From: Zobellella taiwanensis
GTDB lineage: Bacteria; Pseudomonadota; Gammaproteobacteria; Enterobacterales; Aeromonadaceae
Assembly (NCBI RefSeq): GCF_003012795.1
Contig: NZ_PXYH01000027.1
Location: 1-52,487 of the forward strand
Direction: 5' to 3'
DNA: 52,487 nt
The first letter of the stretch is position 1; each line of letters starts with the position of its first letter. Below the pieces are notes generated by a model. The model was not told the DNA's origin, did not search any database, and saw only the letters and a list, made by a program, of their open reading frames with translations. This document shows, piece by piece, positions 8,415 through 17,271 of the stretch. Both the position numbers and the translations under genes were made by a program.

Positions 8415-8615
8415 ATGAACCAGCACGAAGGCCTGCGCAAGGCGCTGCACTGGCTGTTGCAACAACCTGCCATCGACGCCGGCCATATTGCCGAGGCCTG
8501 CCGCCGTTTTGACCTTGCGCCCCTCGATGAAATCTTTCTGCGAGATTATTTCCGCCCTGCGTCCCCTGGCGGGACCGAGGGAAATCCGCAAAGTGATGAT
8601 TTGGAAAGCAATTGA
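8415..8615 (+). CDS. Hypothetical small protein
   Basis: I do not recognise this 66-residue ORF. It reads as a soluble, mostly helical protein (GLRKALHWLLQQPAIDAGHIAEACRRF and onward) with a polar tail, and its codon use resembles its neighbours. It begins 145 bases after the divergent HPP gene start, behind an AT-rich stretch with TATAAC near 8380 that could be a promoter. It ends 53 bases before tRNA-Ser. It could be a real gene or a chance ORF. Confidence 0.45.
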   Translation: MNQHEGLRKALHWLLQQPAIDAGHIAEACRRFDLAPLDEIFLRDYFRPASPGGTEGNPQSDDLESN

Positions 8616-8627
8616 GTGCCAGTCCCC

Positions 8628-8657
8628 TTTACAAGGACAAGCGGCCGGGAGTATGAT
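8628..8657 (+). promoter_or_regulatory. Sigma-70 promoter for tRNA-Ser
   Basis: TTTACA and TATGAT are spaced by 18 bases and followed by the GC-rich discriminator GCGCGC typical of growth-rate-controlled stable RNA promoters. The predicted start is a few bases before the tRNA. Confidence 0.6.
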
Positions 8658-8668
8658 GCGCGCTGTCC

Positions 8669-8759
8669 GGAGGGGTGGCAGAGTGGTTGAATGCACCGGT
8701 CTTGAAAACCGGCGTGGGTTAATAGCCCACCGTGGGTTCAAATCCCACCTCCTCCGCCA
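8669..8759 (+). tRNA. tRNA-Ser (anticodon TGA)
   Basis: The 91-base class II tRNA has the acceptor stem GGAGGGG/CTCCTCC with a G-T pair and the anticodon loop TCTTGAAA, giving TGA. It has a long variable arm (GTGGGTTAATAGCCCAC), the T loop GGTTCAAATCC, and an encoded CCA. Confidence 0.97.
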
Positions 8760-8767
8760 GAACAACG

Positions 8768-8797
8768 CCCGGGACACCTCAGTGTCCCGGGTTTTTT
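8768..8797 (+). terminator. Intrinsic terminator after tRNA-Ser
   Basis: A ten-pair stem (CCCGGGACAC / GTGTCCCGGG) with loop CTCA is followed by six T residues. Confidence 0.92.
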
Positions 8798-8884
8798 ATG
8801 TCCGCAGGGTAGTGCCGGCCGGTTGCCGAATCGGCCTGGCGAGGGTAAATTCAGTATTTTCTTATTTACCTCCCGGGAGCCGGA

Positions 8885-9187
8885 ATGAAAACATTACTGC
8901 AGATAGACTTTCCCTATTCAGGGCCATATGGTTCCGAAATGTCCGCCGCCATGGCCGAACTGGCCGAATCGATAGCCCTGGAGCCGGGTCTTGTCTGGAA
9001 AATCTGGACCGAAAATCCGGCCGCGGGCGAGGCGGGCGGCATTTATCTGTTCGAAGACGAGGCCAGCGCGCGGCAATACCTGGACAAACACCGCCGTCGT
9101 CTGGAAGGGTTTGGCGTCACCGGCATCAACGCCAAGGTGTTCGGCGTTAACCCGGCCCTGACCGCCATCGATCACGGGCCGGTATAA
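8885..9187 (+). CDS. ydhR: YdhR-like putative monooxygenase
   Basis: This 100-residue protein resembles E. coli YdhR, a dimeric ferredoxin-like (ABM-type) fold proposed to be a monooxygenase on structural grounds. The conserved stretch includes LLQIDFPYSGPYG, LAESIALEPGLVWKIWTE and AGGIYLFEDEASA. The substrate is unknown. It starts about 90 bases after the tRNA terminator, so it needs its own promoter, which I could not place with confidence. Confidence 0.9.
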   Translation: MKTLLQIDFPYSGPYGSEMSAAMAELAESIALEPGLVWKIWTENPAAGEAGGIYLFEDEASARQYLDKHRRRLEGFGVTGINAKVFGVNPALTAIDHGPV

Positions 9188-9193
9188 ACCACA

Positions 9194-9213
9194 AGCCGGC
9201 CGGAAGGCCGGCT
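9194..9213. terminator. Hairpin between ydhR and the TRAP permease gene
   Basis: AGCCGGCC pairs with GGCCGGCT around a GGAA loop between two convergent genes. T tracts are absent, so termination in either direction is uncertain. Confidence 0.4.
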
Positions 9214-9219
9214 GGGAAT

Positions 9220-11796
9220 TCAGGCTGGCGCGCCCTGGCGCCGGCGTTGCCGCCAGGCAACCAGCAGGGCCAGCCCGATGGCCGGCACGAACATCCATTC
9301 CTTGGGGGGGCGTACCGACGGGCGCTGCAGGGCCAGGATCTCCAGATCGAAATCCACCCCCAGGCGTTCTGCCTGGCTGCCGAAGTCGATGCGGTCGATC
9401 AGCACCTTGCCATCTTCCTCACGCAGGCCACTGATGCCGGTGCTGGCCAGGCGCGCCTCGGCATTGCTCTGGCCGGCGTCGAAGGCCAGTTTGACCACCT
9501 TGTTTACCGGCTCGCCAAACAGGTTGGTGCCGCCCAGTTGCAGGATGATCGACTCGTTGGCGGGCAACTCGGCCACCACCTGTTGCCACTGGCTGGCTTC
9601 GAACTCTGCCATGGGCGGGAACATGCGATCCCAGAAAAAGCCCGGGCGGAACAGGGTGAAGGCCACCAGCAGCAGGGCCAGGGTTTCCCACCAGCGGCTT
9701 CTGACCAGCCAGAACCCCTGGGTGGCAGCGGCAAACAACAGCATGGCGGCCAGGGCGCTGAGGATGGTCAGCAACAGGCCCCACCAGCTGTCTATCCCCA
9801 GCAGCAGCAACTGGGTGTTGAAAATGAACATAAACGGCAGAATGGCGGTGCGGATATCGTAGGCGAATCCCTGCAGGCCGGTTTTTATCGGGTCCGACTT
9901 GGCGATGGCCGCCGCGGCGAAGGCGGCCAGCCCTACCGGTGGCGTGTCGTCTGCCAGTATGCCGAAATAAAACACGAACAGATGCACCGCAATCAGCGGC
10001 ACGATCAGGCCGTGCTGGGCCCCCAGGTTGACGATCACCGGCGCCATCAGGGTGGATACTACTATGTAGTTGGCGGTGGTGGGCAGCCCCATGCCCAGCA
10101 GCAGGCTGATCACGGCGGTGAAGATCAGCATCAGCAGCAGGTTGCCGCCGGAGATGAACTCCACAAACTCGGTCATCACCAGGCCGATGCCGGTGAGGGT
10201 GACGGTGCCGACCACTATGCCGGCGGCGGCGGTGGCCACCCCGATGCCGATCATGTTGCGGGCGCCGGTGACCAGGCCCATGAAGAGATCGTCCCAACCT
10301 TCCCGCAGCAGGCCGCTGCTCCGGTGGCGGCGGAACAGAGCCTTCATCGGTTTGTGGGTCACCACAATAAACATCATGAACAGGGTGGCCCAGAAGGCGG
10401 ACAACCCCGGCGACAGCCGCTCCACCGTCAGGCACCATACCAGTACCACTATCGGCAGCAGGTAATACATGCCCGACTTAAAGGTGGGGCCCGGCTCGGG
10501 CATATGGATTTCCGGGTTGTCGGGATCGTCGAGTTCCAGATCCGGCAGGCGGGCGGCCCAGGCCACCAGGCCGATGTAGGCCAGCAGTGCCAGCAGGCTG
10601 AGTACCCAGGTGGCCGCCGCGCCGAACAGGGTTTTGGTCCAGCCGATGCCGTAATAGACGACGGCCGAGAGCAGCAGCAGTCCCGACAGCACACCCAAAA
10701 AGCCGAGCAGGCGCTGCGCCAGGCTGGTGTGGCGGCGCCGTTGCAGGGGCTGCATGCCGGCCTTGACCGCTTCCAGGTGGACGATATAGAGCAGGGCGGC
10801 GTAGGAGATGAGGGCCGGCAGGATGGCGGCCTTGATCACCTCGATATAGGAAATGCCCACGTACTCCACCATCAGGAAGGCGGCGGCACCCATGATCGGA
10901 GGGGTAAGCTGGCCGTTGGTCGAGGCGGCCACTTCCACCGCGCCCGCCTTGCTGGCCGGAAAGCCGACCCGCTTCATCAGCGGTATGGTGAAGGTCCCTG
11001 TGGTCACCACGTTGGCGATGGAGGAGCCGGACACCAGGCCGGACAGACCGGAGGACACCACCGCCGCCTTGGCCGGGCCGCCGCGCAGGTGGCCGAGCAG
11101 GGAAAAGGCGACCTTGATGAAGTAGTTGCCGGCGCCGGCCCGCTCCAGCAGGGCGCCGAACAGCACGAACATGAACACGAAGGAGGTGGACACCCCCAGC
11201 GCCACCCCAAAAACCCCTTCGGTGGTCAGCCACTGGTGGGTGACGGTGCGCGCGAGGCTGGCGCCCCTATGGGCAATGACGTCCGGCATCCAGGGGCCGG
11301 CAAAGGTATAAAACAGAAAAACCGCCGCCACCACCATCAGCGGTGGACCCAGGGCTCGGCGGGTCGCCTCGAGCAGCAACAGCATGCCGATACAGGCGAC
11401 CACCAGATCCTGCATGATGGGCAGGCCGGGGCGGCTCGACAGCTCCCGGTAAAACAGGAACAGATAGCTGGCGGCGAAGGCGCCGACCAGGGCCATCAGC
11501 CAGTCGGCCAGGGGAATGCGCTCCCGGGGCGAGCTTTTCAGCGCCGGGTAGGCGGTAAAAGAAAGAAAGACCGCAAAGGCCAGATGAATGGCCCTGGCTT
11601 CGGTATCGTTGAAAATACCGATGTTGAACATAAAGGGCAGGGGCGAAACGTACCACAGCTGGAACAGGGCCCAGGCGAGCGGAACCAGCAGCAGTACCCA
11701 GTGTCCCGCGCCAGAGGGATGGCGGGCGCCGGTATCCGCCTGGGCCAGCATGTCTTCAAGCTCTTGGCGGGTATGATCCGGGGGTGGGTTGGACAT
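9220..11796 (-). CDS. TRAP transporter fused permease (4TM/12TM, TAXI type)
   Basis: This 858-residue fused small and large membrane subunit belongs to a tripartite ATP-independent periplasmic transporter. The N-terminal 4-TM part (about 35-150) and the 12-TM DctM-like part (about 190-690) include the conserved SGLVSGSSIANVVTTG and STNGQLTPPIMGAAAF segments. The C-terminal portion (about 720-830) resembles the DUF3394 domain seen in this subfamily, followed by a last helix. The ATG at 11796 is preferred because GGAGG stands about eight bases before it; a TTG five codons upstream overlaps that site. With the TAXI binding protein upstream it forms a sodium-driven uptake system, probably for a dicarboxylate or similar anion; the substrate is unknown. 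Confidence 0.93.
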   Translation of the reverse strand: MSNPPPDHTRQELEDMLAQADTGARHPSGAGHWVLLLVPLAWALFQLWYVSPLPFMFNIGIFNDTEARAIHLAFAVFLSFTAYPALKSSPRERIPLADWLMALVGAFAASYLFLFYRELSSRPGLPIMQDLVVACIGMLLLLEATRRALGPPLMVVAAVFLFYTFAGPWMPDVIAHRGASLARTVTHQWLTTEGVFGVALGVSTSFVFMFVLFGALLERAGAGNYFIKVAFSLLGHLRGGPAKAAVVSSGLSGLVSGSSIANVVTTGTFTIPLMKRVGFPASKAGAVEVAASTNGQLTPPIMGAAAFLMVEYVGISYIEVIKAAILPALISYAALLYIVHLEAVKAGMQPLQRRRHTSLAQRLLGFLGVLSGLLLLSAVVYYGIGWTKTLFGAAATWVLSLLALLAYIGLVAWAARLPDLELDDPDNPEIHMPEPGPTFKSGMYYLLPIVVLVWCLTVERLSPGLSAFWATLFMMFIVVTHKPMKALFRRHRSSGLLREGWDDLFMGLVTGARNMIGIGVATAAAGIVVGTVTLTGIGLVMTEFVEFISGGNLLLMLIFTAVISLLLGMGLPTTANYIVVSTLMAPVIVNLGAQHGLIVPLIAVHLFVFYFGILADDTPPVGLAAFAAAAIAKSDPIKTGLQGFAYDIRTAILPFMFIFNTQLLLLGIDSWWGLLLTILSALAAMLLFAAATQGFWLVRSRWWETLALLLVAFTLFRPGFFWDRMFPPMAEFEASQWQQVVAELPANESIILQLGGTNLFGEPVNKVVKLAFDAGQSNAEARLASTGISGLREEDGKVLIDRIDFGSQAERLGVDFDLEILALQRPSVRPPKEWMFVPAIGLALLVAWRQRRRQGAPA

Positions 11797-11882
11797 CGAG
11801 GATTCCTCCAAGGGGCGGCAACGGCGGGAGCGGCCGGGCCGGGACCCGGCCGCCCCGCATCAGGCCATGGCCGATATTCCAA

Positions 11883-11901
11883 GGGGGGAGGGACTCCCCC
11901 C
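11883..11901 (-). other. Intercistronic hairpin between TAXI gene and TRAP permease gene
   Basis: GGGGGGAG and CTCCCCCC form an eight-pair stem in the 125-base gap of this two-gene unit. No T run follows. Such hairpins often protect the upstream mRNA, which would give more binding protein than permease. Confidence 0.4.
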
Positions 11902-11921
11902 ACCGTATTGTCGGTTGGCCT

Positions 11922-12905
11922 TTATTCCACCAGGCCAGCTTCCTGGAAATATTTGCGGGCGCCGTCGTGCAAGGGGGCGGTCAGGCCGTCTTGCACCATC
12001 TGCTCTTTTTTCAGGTTGCCAAAGGCCGGGTGCAGACGCACGAACTGATCGAAGTTTTCGAATACCGCCTTGGTGAGGGCGTAAACCACCGGCTCCGGCA
12101 CCTTGGCGCTGGTCACCAGGTTGGCGCCCACGCCAAAGGTCTGCACGTCCTGGTCGGCGCCGGTGTATTCGCCGCCGGGGATGGTGATATAGCGGTAATA
12201 GGCATTGTCGGCCACCAGCTTGTCGACCACTTCGCCGCCGACCGACACCAGGTTGGCCTCGCAGGCGGTAGTGGCTTCCTTGATCGAGCCGTTGGGATGG
12301 CCTACCACATAGACGAAGGCATCGATACGGTTATCGCACAGCGCCTGGCCGTGTTCGGCGGGGCGCAGCTCGGAGACCAGGCTGAAGTCGTCGTGGGTCC
12401 AGCCGTAGGCCTTCAACAGCACCTCCATGGTGTCCCGCTGGCCGGAGCCGGGGTTGCCGATATTGACCCGCTTGCCCTTGAGATCCTCGAAGGTCGTGAT
12501 GTTGGCGTCCTTGCGCGCCACTATGGTCAGTGCCTCGCCGTGCAGGGCGAAGACAGAGCGCAGATCCTCGAACTTGCCCTGCTCCGCAAAGGTACCTTCG
12601 CCGTGATAGGCCTGGTACTCGAGATCCGATTGTGCGACACCCACCTCCAGCTCGCCGGCACGCAGGGAGTTGAGGTTGTAGGCGGAGCCGCCGGTGCTTT
12701 CGACTGAGCAACGGATGCCGTGCTCGGCCCGGCCCTGGTTGACCAGGCGGCAAATGGCGCCGCCGGTGGGATAATACACCCCGGTGACACCCCCAGTACC
12801 AATGGTGATAAAGGTTTGTTCGGCAGCCATGGCCGCCGGCAGACCGGCCCCCAGGCCCAAACCAACGACAGCCACGGCGCTACCTATGGTCTTTTTCATC
12901 GACAT
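11922..12905 (-). CDS. TAXI family TRAP transporter solute-binding protein
   Basis: This 327-residue periplasmic receptor has a signal peptide (about 1-27, ending AMAAEQ) and the typical TAXI start [17 protein letters not shown]. Other family landmarks are [25 protein letters not shown] and [17 protein letters not shown]. It captures the substrate and delivers it to the fused permease encoded downstream. The ATG at 12905 has AAAGGAAC just upstream; a second Met two codons later is further from it. The ligand cannot be predicted from sequence. Confidence 0.93.
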   Translation of the reverse strand: MSMKKTIGSAVAVVGLGLGAGLPAAMAAEQTFITIGTGGVTGVYYPTGGAICRLVNQGRAEHGIRCSVESTGGSAYNLNSLRAGELEVGVAQSDLEYQAYHGEGTFAEQGKFEDLRSVFALHGEALTIVARKDANITTFEDLKGKRVNIGNPGSGQRDTMEVLLKAYGWTHDDFSLVSELRPAEHGQALCDNRIDAFVYVVGHPNGSIKEATTACEANLVSVGGEVVDKLVADNAYYRYITIPGGEYTGADQDVQTFGVGANLVTSAKVPEPVVYALTKAVFENFDQFVRLHPAFGNLKKEQMVQDGLTAPLHDGARKYFQEAGLVE

Positions 12906-13034
12906 AGTTCCTTTTCCTTGTCTTGGGTGTTCAACAATCGTCAAAAACGGTGTTTGACAGCTAAGCCACTAAAATATAGCAAAAAAATAACAAGAAGTGA
13001 GCATAAGTGGGGATGCCGAAGGGATATTGGGGGC

Positions 13035-13063
13035 AAAAAAAAGGCCGGATTGAATCCGGCCTT
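13035..13063 (-). terminator. Intrinsic terminator after the patB-type gene
   Basis: On the minus strand AAGGCCGGATT and AATCCGGCC form the stem, and eight T residues follow. Confidence 0.9.
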
Positions 13064-13070
13064 GAGCAGG

Positions 13071-14207
13071 TTAACGGTTCTGGATGGCGCTGATCATCCG
13101 GTGCAGGGCCTCATCCAGCATGGCCCGGGGACAGCCGAAGTTCAACCGTACGAAGTTGCTGCCGCCAAACTGGCCACCGGGCGACAGGCCCACGCCGGCC
13201 TGTTCGAAAAAGCCGATGGGATCCTCCAGCGCCAGGGCTTCGATATCGATCCAGGCCAGATAGGTCGCCTCGGGTGCCAGCACCCTCACGCCCTCGACCC
13301 GGTTCAGGCGCTCGACCAGCAGGTCCCGGTTTTGACGCAGGTAGGCCAGCTGGGCCTGCAGCCAGTCTTCGCCGTCCCGGTAGGCCGCCTCGGCGGCGAC
13401 GAAACCGAGCAGGTTGACATCGGCCATGATGCCGCGGGCGGCACGGGTGAAGCGGGTGCGCAGCTCGGCATTGGGGATCACCGCGAAGGAACAGCACAGG
13501 CCGGCGATATTGAAGGTTTTGCTCGGCGCCATCAGTATGATGCTGCGCTGGGCGGCGTCCTCGTCCAGGGCGGCGTAGGGGATATGGGATTTGCCCTCGT
13601 CAAGCAGCAGATCGCAGTGGATTTCATCGGAGCACACCAGCAGATTGTGGCGTTTGGCGATGTCGTTGATGGCTTGCAGCTCGTCGCGGGTGTAGATGGT
13701 GCCACCGGGATTGTGGGGGTTGCAAAACAGCAGCAGATCGCTGTCGGCCGCCTGGCGTTCGAGCGATTCCAGATCCAGCAGCCAGCGGCCATCCAGCTCC
13801 ACCATCTCGACATGGGCGGCCTTGCGGCCATGGAAGCCCGGCGCGTGCAGAAAAGGGTAGTAGATGGGCTTGGGCATCAGTATGGGGGCACCCGGCGCAC
13901 TGAACGTCTGGCAGGCCAGGTTGAGCGCCGGTACCACGCCGGGCATGTACACCAGCCAGTCGGCTTCAATGGACCAGCCGTAGCGCTCGCGCAGGCGCTC
14001 GATGATCAGTTCGGTCAGGGCCGGGCTCGGGCGGCTGTAGCCGAAGATGCCGTGCTCCACCCGTTCACTGAGGGCCTCGATCACCGCCGGCGGCGCCTTG
14101 AACTCGGTATCGGCGACCCACATCGGCAAGATGTCGGTGCCTTCGTATTTCAGCCATTTCAGGGCCCGGGTGGGGCGGCGGTCTATCCACTGATCAAAAT
14201 CAAACAT
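13071..14207 (-). CDS. PatB/MalY-type PLP-dependent C-S lyase (aminotransferase fold)
   Basis: This 378-residue class I/II aminotransferase-fold enzyme is of the PatB/MalY cystathionine beta-lyase type, likely cleaving C-S bonds of cystathionine or related thioethers. Family markers are WVADTEF (about 30), FGYSRPS, CNPHNPGGT (about 160-170), SDEIHCDLL and the PLP-binding Lys in APSKTFNIAG (about 230-240). RLNFGCPR near the C-terminus carries the substrate-carboxylate Arg. AAGGA precedes the ATG. A LysR regulator gene lies 61 bases upstream in the same direction and could control it. Confidence 0.9.
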   Translation of the reverse strand: MFDFDQWIDRRPTRALKWLKYEGTDILPMWVADTEFKAPPAVIEALSERVEHGIFGYSRPSPALTELIIERLRERYGWSIEADWLVYMPGVVPALNLACQTFSAPGAPILMPKPIYYPFLHAPGFHGRKAAHVEMVELDGRWLLDLESLERQAADSDLLLFCNPHNPGGTIYTRDELQAINDIAKRHNLLVCSDEIHCDLLLDEGKSHIPYAALDEDAAQRSIILMAPSKTFNIAGLCCSFAVIPNAELRTRFTRAARGIMADVNLLGFVAAEAAYRDGEDWLQAQLAYLRQNRDLLVERLNRVEGVRVLAPEATYLAWIDIEALALEDPIGFFEQAGVGLSPGGQFGGSNFVRLNFGCPRAMLDEALHRMISAIQNR

Positions 14208-14268
14208 GAGGGGTCCTTATCAGGTGCGGGCCCATCAGCATAAGGAAGCGGGTCCGCACTGGCAAGGT

Positions 14269-15168
14269 TCAGGACGGACCCGCCGTGCCTTCCTGTTGGC
14301 CGTAATAGTGGCGGGTCAGGCTCAGCAGCAGGCTGGCGGCCGGTCCCGGGGGAGCCGACGCCGGCAGGATAAGGTGGGTAAAGCGCTTGCGCAGCGCCTG
14401 ATTGGCCATCGGCAACCGTTGCAGGACGCCGTTGTTCACCAGGGGGCCGACCACTTCCTGGGGCAGCCAGGCAAAGCCCACGCCCCGGCGCAACAGTGAC
14501 AGCGCGTCGTGCAGGTGGTTGATGGTCCAGCGTTGTTCGGCCCTGGCCCAGCCTTCGTCCTGTTCACTGCCGTCGGCCAGCATCAGCTCCAGCTCCCGCT
14601 CGAGATCCGGCTGGCCCACCTCCCGCAGCCGGGTCAGGGGATGGGAAGGCGCGCACACCGGCACATAGACGGTAGTGGCCAGGGGCAGGGAAGTAACGCC
14701 CGGATAGGCGCGGGAAGCAAACACCAGGTCGGCGGCCTGTTTGGCAATCACCGTCTGGCAGCCGGCGGGCTGGGTTTCTACAAGATGAACACTGCAGCCG
14801 CGCGACTGGCGGCTGAAATCGGCCAGCGCCTGATAGAGGGGGCCGCGCGGCAGCGAGGCCTCGACCACGATGCGCAGCACCGGCTCCCAGCCGCTGGCCA
14901 GGACGTCGGCCAGGCGTTCCAGGCTTTCTACGTCCTGGGTCAGCTTGCGCGAGCGGCGCAGAAAAACCTCGCCTTCCCGGGTGAGGTAGGCCTTGCGGCC
15001 GCGCACCTCGAGCAGGGACAAGCCCAGGCCCTGTTGCAGCTTGGCAACGGCGTGGTTGAGCGAGGACTGGCTCTTGTTGAGTTTTTCCGCCGCCTGGGCA
15101 TAGCCGCCGCAGTCGACCACCGCCTGAAAAATCCGCCATTGTTCTACTGTGCTTTTGGGGCGATACAT
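14269..15168 (-). CDS. LysR family transcriptional regulator
   Basis: This 299-residue regulator has an N-terminal winged helix-turn-helix (about 8-65: FQAVVDCGGYAQAAEKLNKSQSSLNHAVAKLQ) and a periplasmic-binding-protein-like effector domain (about 90-290). I start at MYRPKSTVEQ; an upstream in-frame Met would add 13 residues without homology. It reads in the same direction as the patB-type gene, which is unusual for LysR genes that control a divergent target. Its target and effector are unknown. Confidence 0.9.
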   Translation of the reverse strand: MYRPKSTVEQWRIFQAVVDCGGYAQAAEKLNKSQSSLNHAVAKLQQGLGLSLLEVRGRKAYLTREGEVFLRRSRKLTQDVESLERLADVLASGWEPVLRIVVEASLPRGPLYQALADFSRQSRGCSVHLVETQPAGCQTVIAKQAADLVFASRAYPGVTSLPLATTVYVPVCAPSHPLTRLREVGQPDLERELELMLADGSEQDEGWARAEQRWTINHLHDALSLLRRGVGFAWLPQEVVGPLVNNGVLQRLPMANQALRKRFTHLILPASAPPGPAASLLLSLTRHYYGQQEGTAGPS

Positions 15169-15267
15169 GGCCTTTGCCGTCCATCCTGGGTCGCGGGGGC
15201 CGGCCATGCCGGCCCGGGGTTGCGGGTAACAAGACTAGTTGTAGACGATTTCCGGATGGCTGTCAGC

Positions 15268-16032
15268 TCAGTGGCCGCGCGGGCGGAGCCGATCGGGCTG
15301 GGCGTCCAGGGACTCGCCGTTCAGGGCCCGGCTGTCGTCGCCCATCAGATACAGGTAGGGCCCCATGATCTCGGCCGGGGTACGCAGGGCTGCCGGATCC
15401 TCGCCCGGATAGGCACGGGCGCGCATGCCGGTGCGGGTGGCGCCGGGATTGATGCAGTTGGCGCGAACGCCGGTTCCGGCCAGCTCCTGGGCCAGTATCT
15501 GCATCATGCCTTCGGTGGCGAACTTGGACACCGCGTAGCTGCCCCAGTAGGCGCGGCCCTGCTTGCCGACGCCGGAGCTGGTATAGACGAGCGAGGCCGG
15601 GGCGCTGGCCTTCAGCAGTGGCAGCAGCGCCTGGGTCATCAGAAACTGGGACTTCACATTGACCTGCATCACCTTGTCCCACTCGTCCTCGCCGATCATC
15701 TCGAAGGGACCCAGTACCCCGAGCAGGCCGGCGTTGAACAACACGCCGTCGAGCCGGCCGAACTGCTGGCGCAGGGTTTCCGCCATGTCCAGGTAGTGCT
15801 GGCGGCTGGCACCCTGCAGATCCAGCGGTACGATGGCCGGCTCCGGACTGCCCTGGGCGAGCAGCTCATCGTATACCGCTTCCAGTTTTTTAACCGTTTT
15901 GCCGAGCAGGATGACGATAGCGCCATGGGCGCCATAGCTGAGGGCCGCCTGGCGACCGATGCCGTCACCGGCGCCGGTGATCAGGATGACTTTGTCCTTG
16001 AGCAGATCGGGAGCGGCTTGGTAGTCGAGCAT
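15268..16032 (-). CDS. yciK: YciK family short-chain dehydrogenase/reductase
   Basis: This 254-residue SDR has the NAD(P)-binding motif TGAGDGIG (about 19-26), the NAG motif (FNAGLLG), the catalytic Ser in VYTSSGVG and the YxxxK pair in YWGSYAVSKFA. Sequence and its divergent placement next to sohB match YciK of E. coli, whose physiological substrate is not established. It ends with a short disordered tail (PDRLRPRGH). Confidence 0.92.
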   Translation of the reverse strand: MLDYQAAPDLLKDKVILITGAGDGIGRQAALSYGAHGAIVILLGKTVKKLEAVYDELLAQGSPEPAIVPLDLQGASRQHYLDMAETLRQQFGRLDGVLFNAGLLGVLGPFEMIGEDEWDKVMQVNVKSQFLMTQALLPLLKASAPASLVYTSSGVGKQGRAYWGSYAVSKFATEGMMQILAQELAGTGVRANCINPGATRTGMRARAYPGEDPAALRTPAEIMGPYLYLMGDDSRALNGESLDAQPDRLRPRGH

Positions 16033-16179
16033 GAGGCTTGTTCTCTAAATGCGATTCAAAGTGCCCAGATCAAACCAGACTCGGCGCCACTATGCCAGTG
16101 CCGCAAGCAAAAAAGCCGGTTGGTGTTGCGCCCGGCAGGCTCATACAATGGCGCCAGGCTCCCGATACAAGGAAATGAC

Positions 16180-17202
16180 ATGCTGGAATTTGTATATGAA
16201 TACGGGCTGTTCGCGGCCAAGGCGCTGACCTGGGTGCTGGCCATCGGCCTGCTGCTGGTGCTGGCGGCGGGACTGGCCAGCCGCCAGAAACAGGCGGCCC
16301 AGCCGCTTGAAGTCGAAGATCTGAGTGCCGCCCTGCGTCGTCAGCAGCGGCGGCTGCAACTGGCCACGGCGGGCACAGAGGCGGCGCGCAAGGCGCTGCG
16401 CCAGCAGTTTCGCCAGGCCGACAAGGCCGAGAAAAAACAGCCCGGAGAGGATACCCGGCTGTATGTGCTCGATTTCAAGGGCAGCATGGATGCCCGGGAA
16501 GTGCACGGCCTTGGCCAGGAAGTGAATGCGCTGCTGCAACTGGCCCGGCCGGGCGACGAGGTGCTGGTCAGGCTCGAATCCGGCGGCGGCGTGGTGCACG
16601 GTTATGGCCTGGGCGCGGCAGAGCTGGCGCGGCTGAAGGCCCATGGGCTTGGACTGACGGTGGCGGTGGACAAGGTCGCCGCCAGCGGCGGCTACATGAT
16701 GGCCTGCGTGGCCGAACGGATCATCGCCGCGCCCTTCGCCATCGTCGGCTCCATCGGGGTGGTGGCCCAGTTGCCCAATTTCAACAAGTTCCTGCGCAAC
16801 AAGGACATCGACATCGAACTGCACACGGCGGGCGAATACAAGCGCACCCTGACCCTGTTCGGGGAAAACGACGAGCACGGCCGGGCCAAGTTTCGCGAAG
16901 AGCTGGAGGTGATCCATCAGCGTTTCAAGGCGTTTATTGCCGCCAACCGGCCCGGGCTTGACCTGGCGCGGGTGGCTACCGGCGAGCACTGGCTGGCGAG
17001 CGATGCCCGCGAGCTCGGGCTGGTGGACCGCCTGCAGACCAGCAATGAGTACCTGCTGGAACAGAGCGCCGGCCGGCGTGTCATCCGGCTGGCATACAAG
17101 CCCCGGCAGGGACTGAAGGAGCGTTTGGGCAAGGCGGCGGAAGCCGGGGTAGGCCGGGCGCTGATGAAGCTCTATGAAGCCGGTCAGCGGCCCTTTGGCT
17201 GA
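16180..17202 (+). CDS. sohB: Inner-membrane peptidase SohB (S49 family)
   Basis: SohB is a signal-peptide-peptidase-like S49 protease facing the periplasm. The 340-residue protein has one N-terminal transmembrane helix (about 10-36), a charged coiled linker (48-90) and the protease domain. The Ser/Lys dyad is visible as S169 in VAASGGYMMA and K221 in EYKRTLTLFG. AAGGA precedes the ATG at 16180. Longer in-frame starts overlap yciK and are not credible. yciK and sohB share a 147-base divergent promoter region. Confidence 0.95.
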   Translation: MLEFVYEYGLFAAKALTWVLAIGLLLVLAAGLASRQKQAAQPLEVEDLSAALRRQQRRLQLATAGTEAARKALRQQFRQADKAEKKQPGEDTRLYVLDFKGSMDAREVHGLGQEVNALLQLARPGDEVLVRLESGGGVVHGYGLGAAELARLKAHGLGLTVAVDKVAASGGYMMACVAERIIAAPFAIVGSIGVVAQLPNFNKFLRNKDIDIELHTAGEYKRTLTLFGENDEHGRAKFREELEVIHQRFKAFIAANRPGLDLARVATGEHWLASDARELGLVDRLQTSNEYLLEQSAGRRVIRLAYKPRQGLKERLGKAAEAGVGRALMKLYEAGQRPFG

Positions 17203-17207
17203 TTAAA

Positions 17208-17266
17208 AACGGGGATTGGGGATCCGGGACTCGGGATGATTATCACTTCGGTCCCCAGTCCCCGTT
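17208..17266. terminator. Long imperfect hairpin between sohB and astB (bidirectional terminator)
   Basis: AACGGGGATTGGGGATC and GGTCCCCAGTCCCCGTT form 17-base arms with two wobble or mismatched pairs. On the minus strand the stem ends in a short T run (GTTTTTAA), which suits astB. It also separates the convergent sohB gene. Confidence 0.6.
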
Positions 17267-17271
17267 GTTAA

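Noticed and set aside
9247-12048. A 933-codon open frame on the plus strand opposite the TRAP and TAXI genes
   Set aside because: It is a long antisense frame caused by the high GC content. Its product is low-complexity, rich in Gln, Gly and His, and has no domain, whereas the minus-strand frame is a clear TRAP permease.
14509-16179. Long N-terminal extension of sohB in the same frame
   Set aside because: It crosses the LysR and yciK genes on the other strand, has no homology, and the ATG at 16180 has a proper ribosome site and begins the conserved membrane helix.
17208-17266. Inverted repeat as the end of a transposable element
   Set aside because: It is isolated, has no transposase or target duplication nearby, and sits exactly between two convergent genes, as a terminator would.
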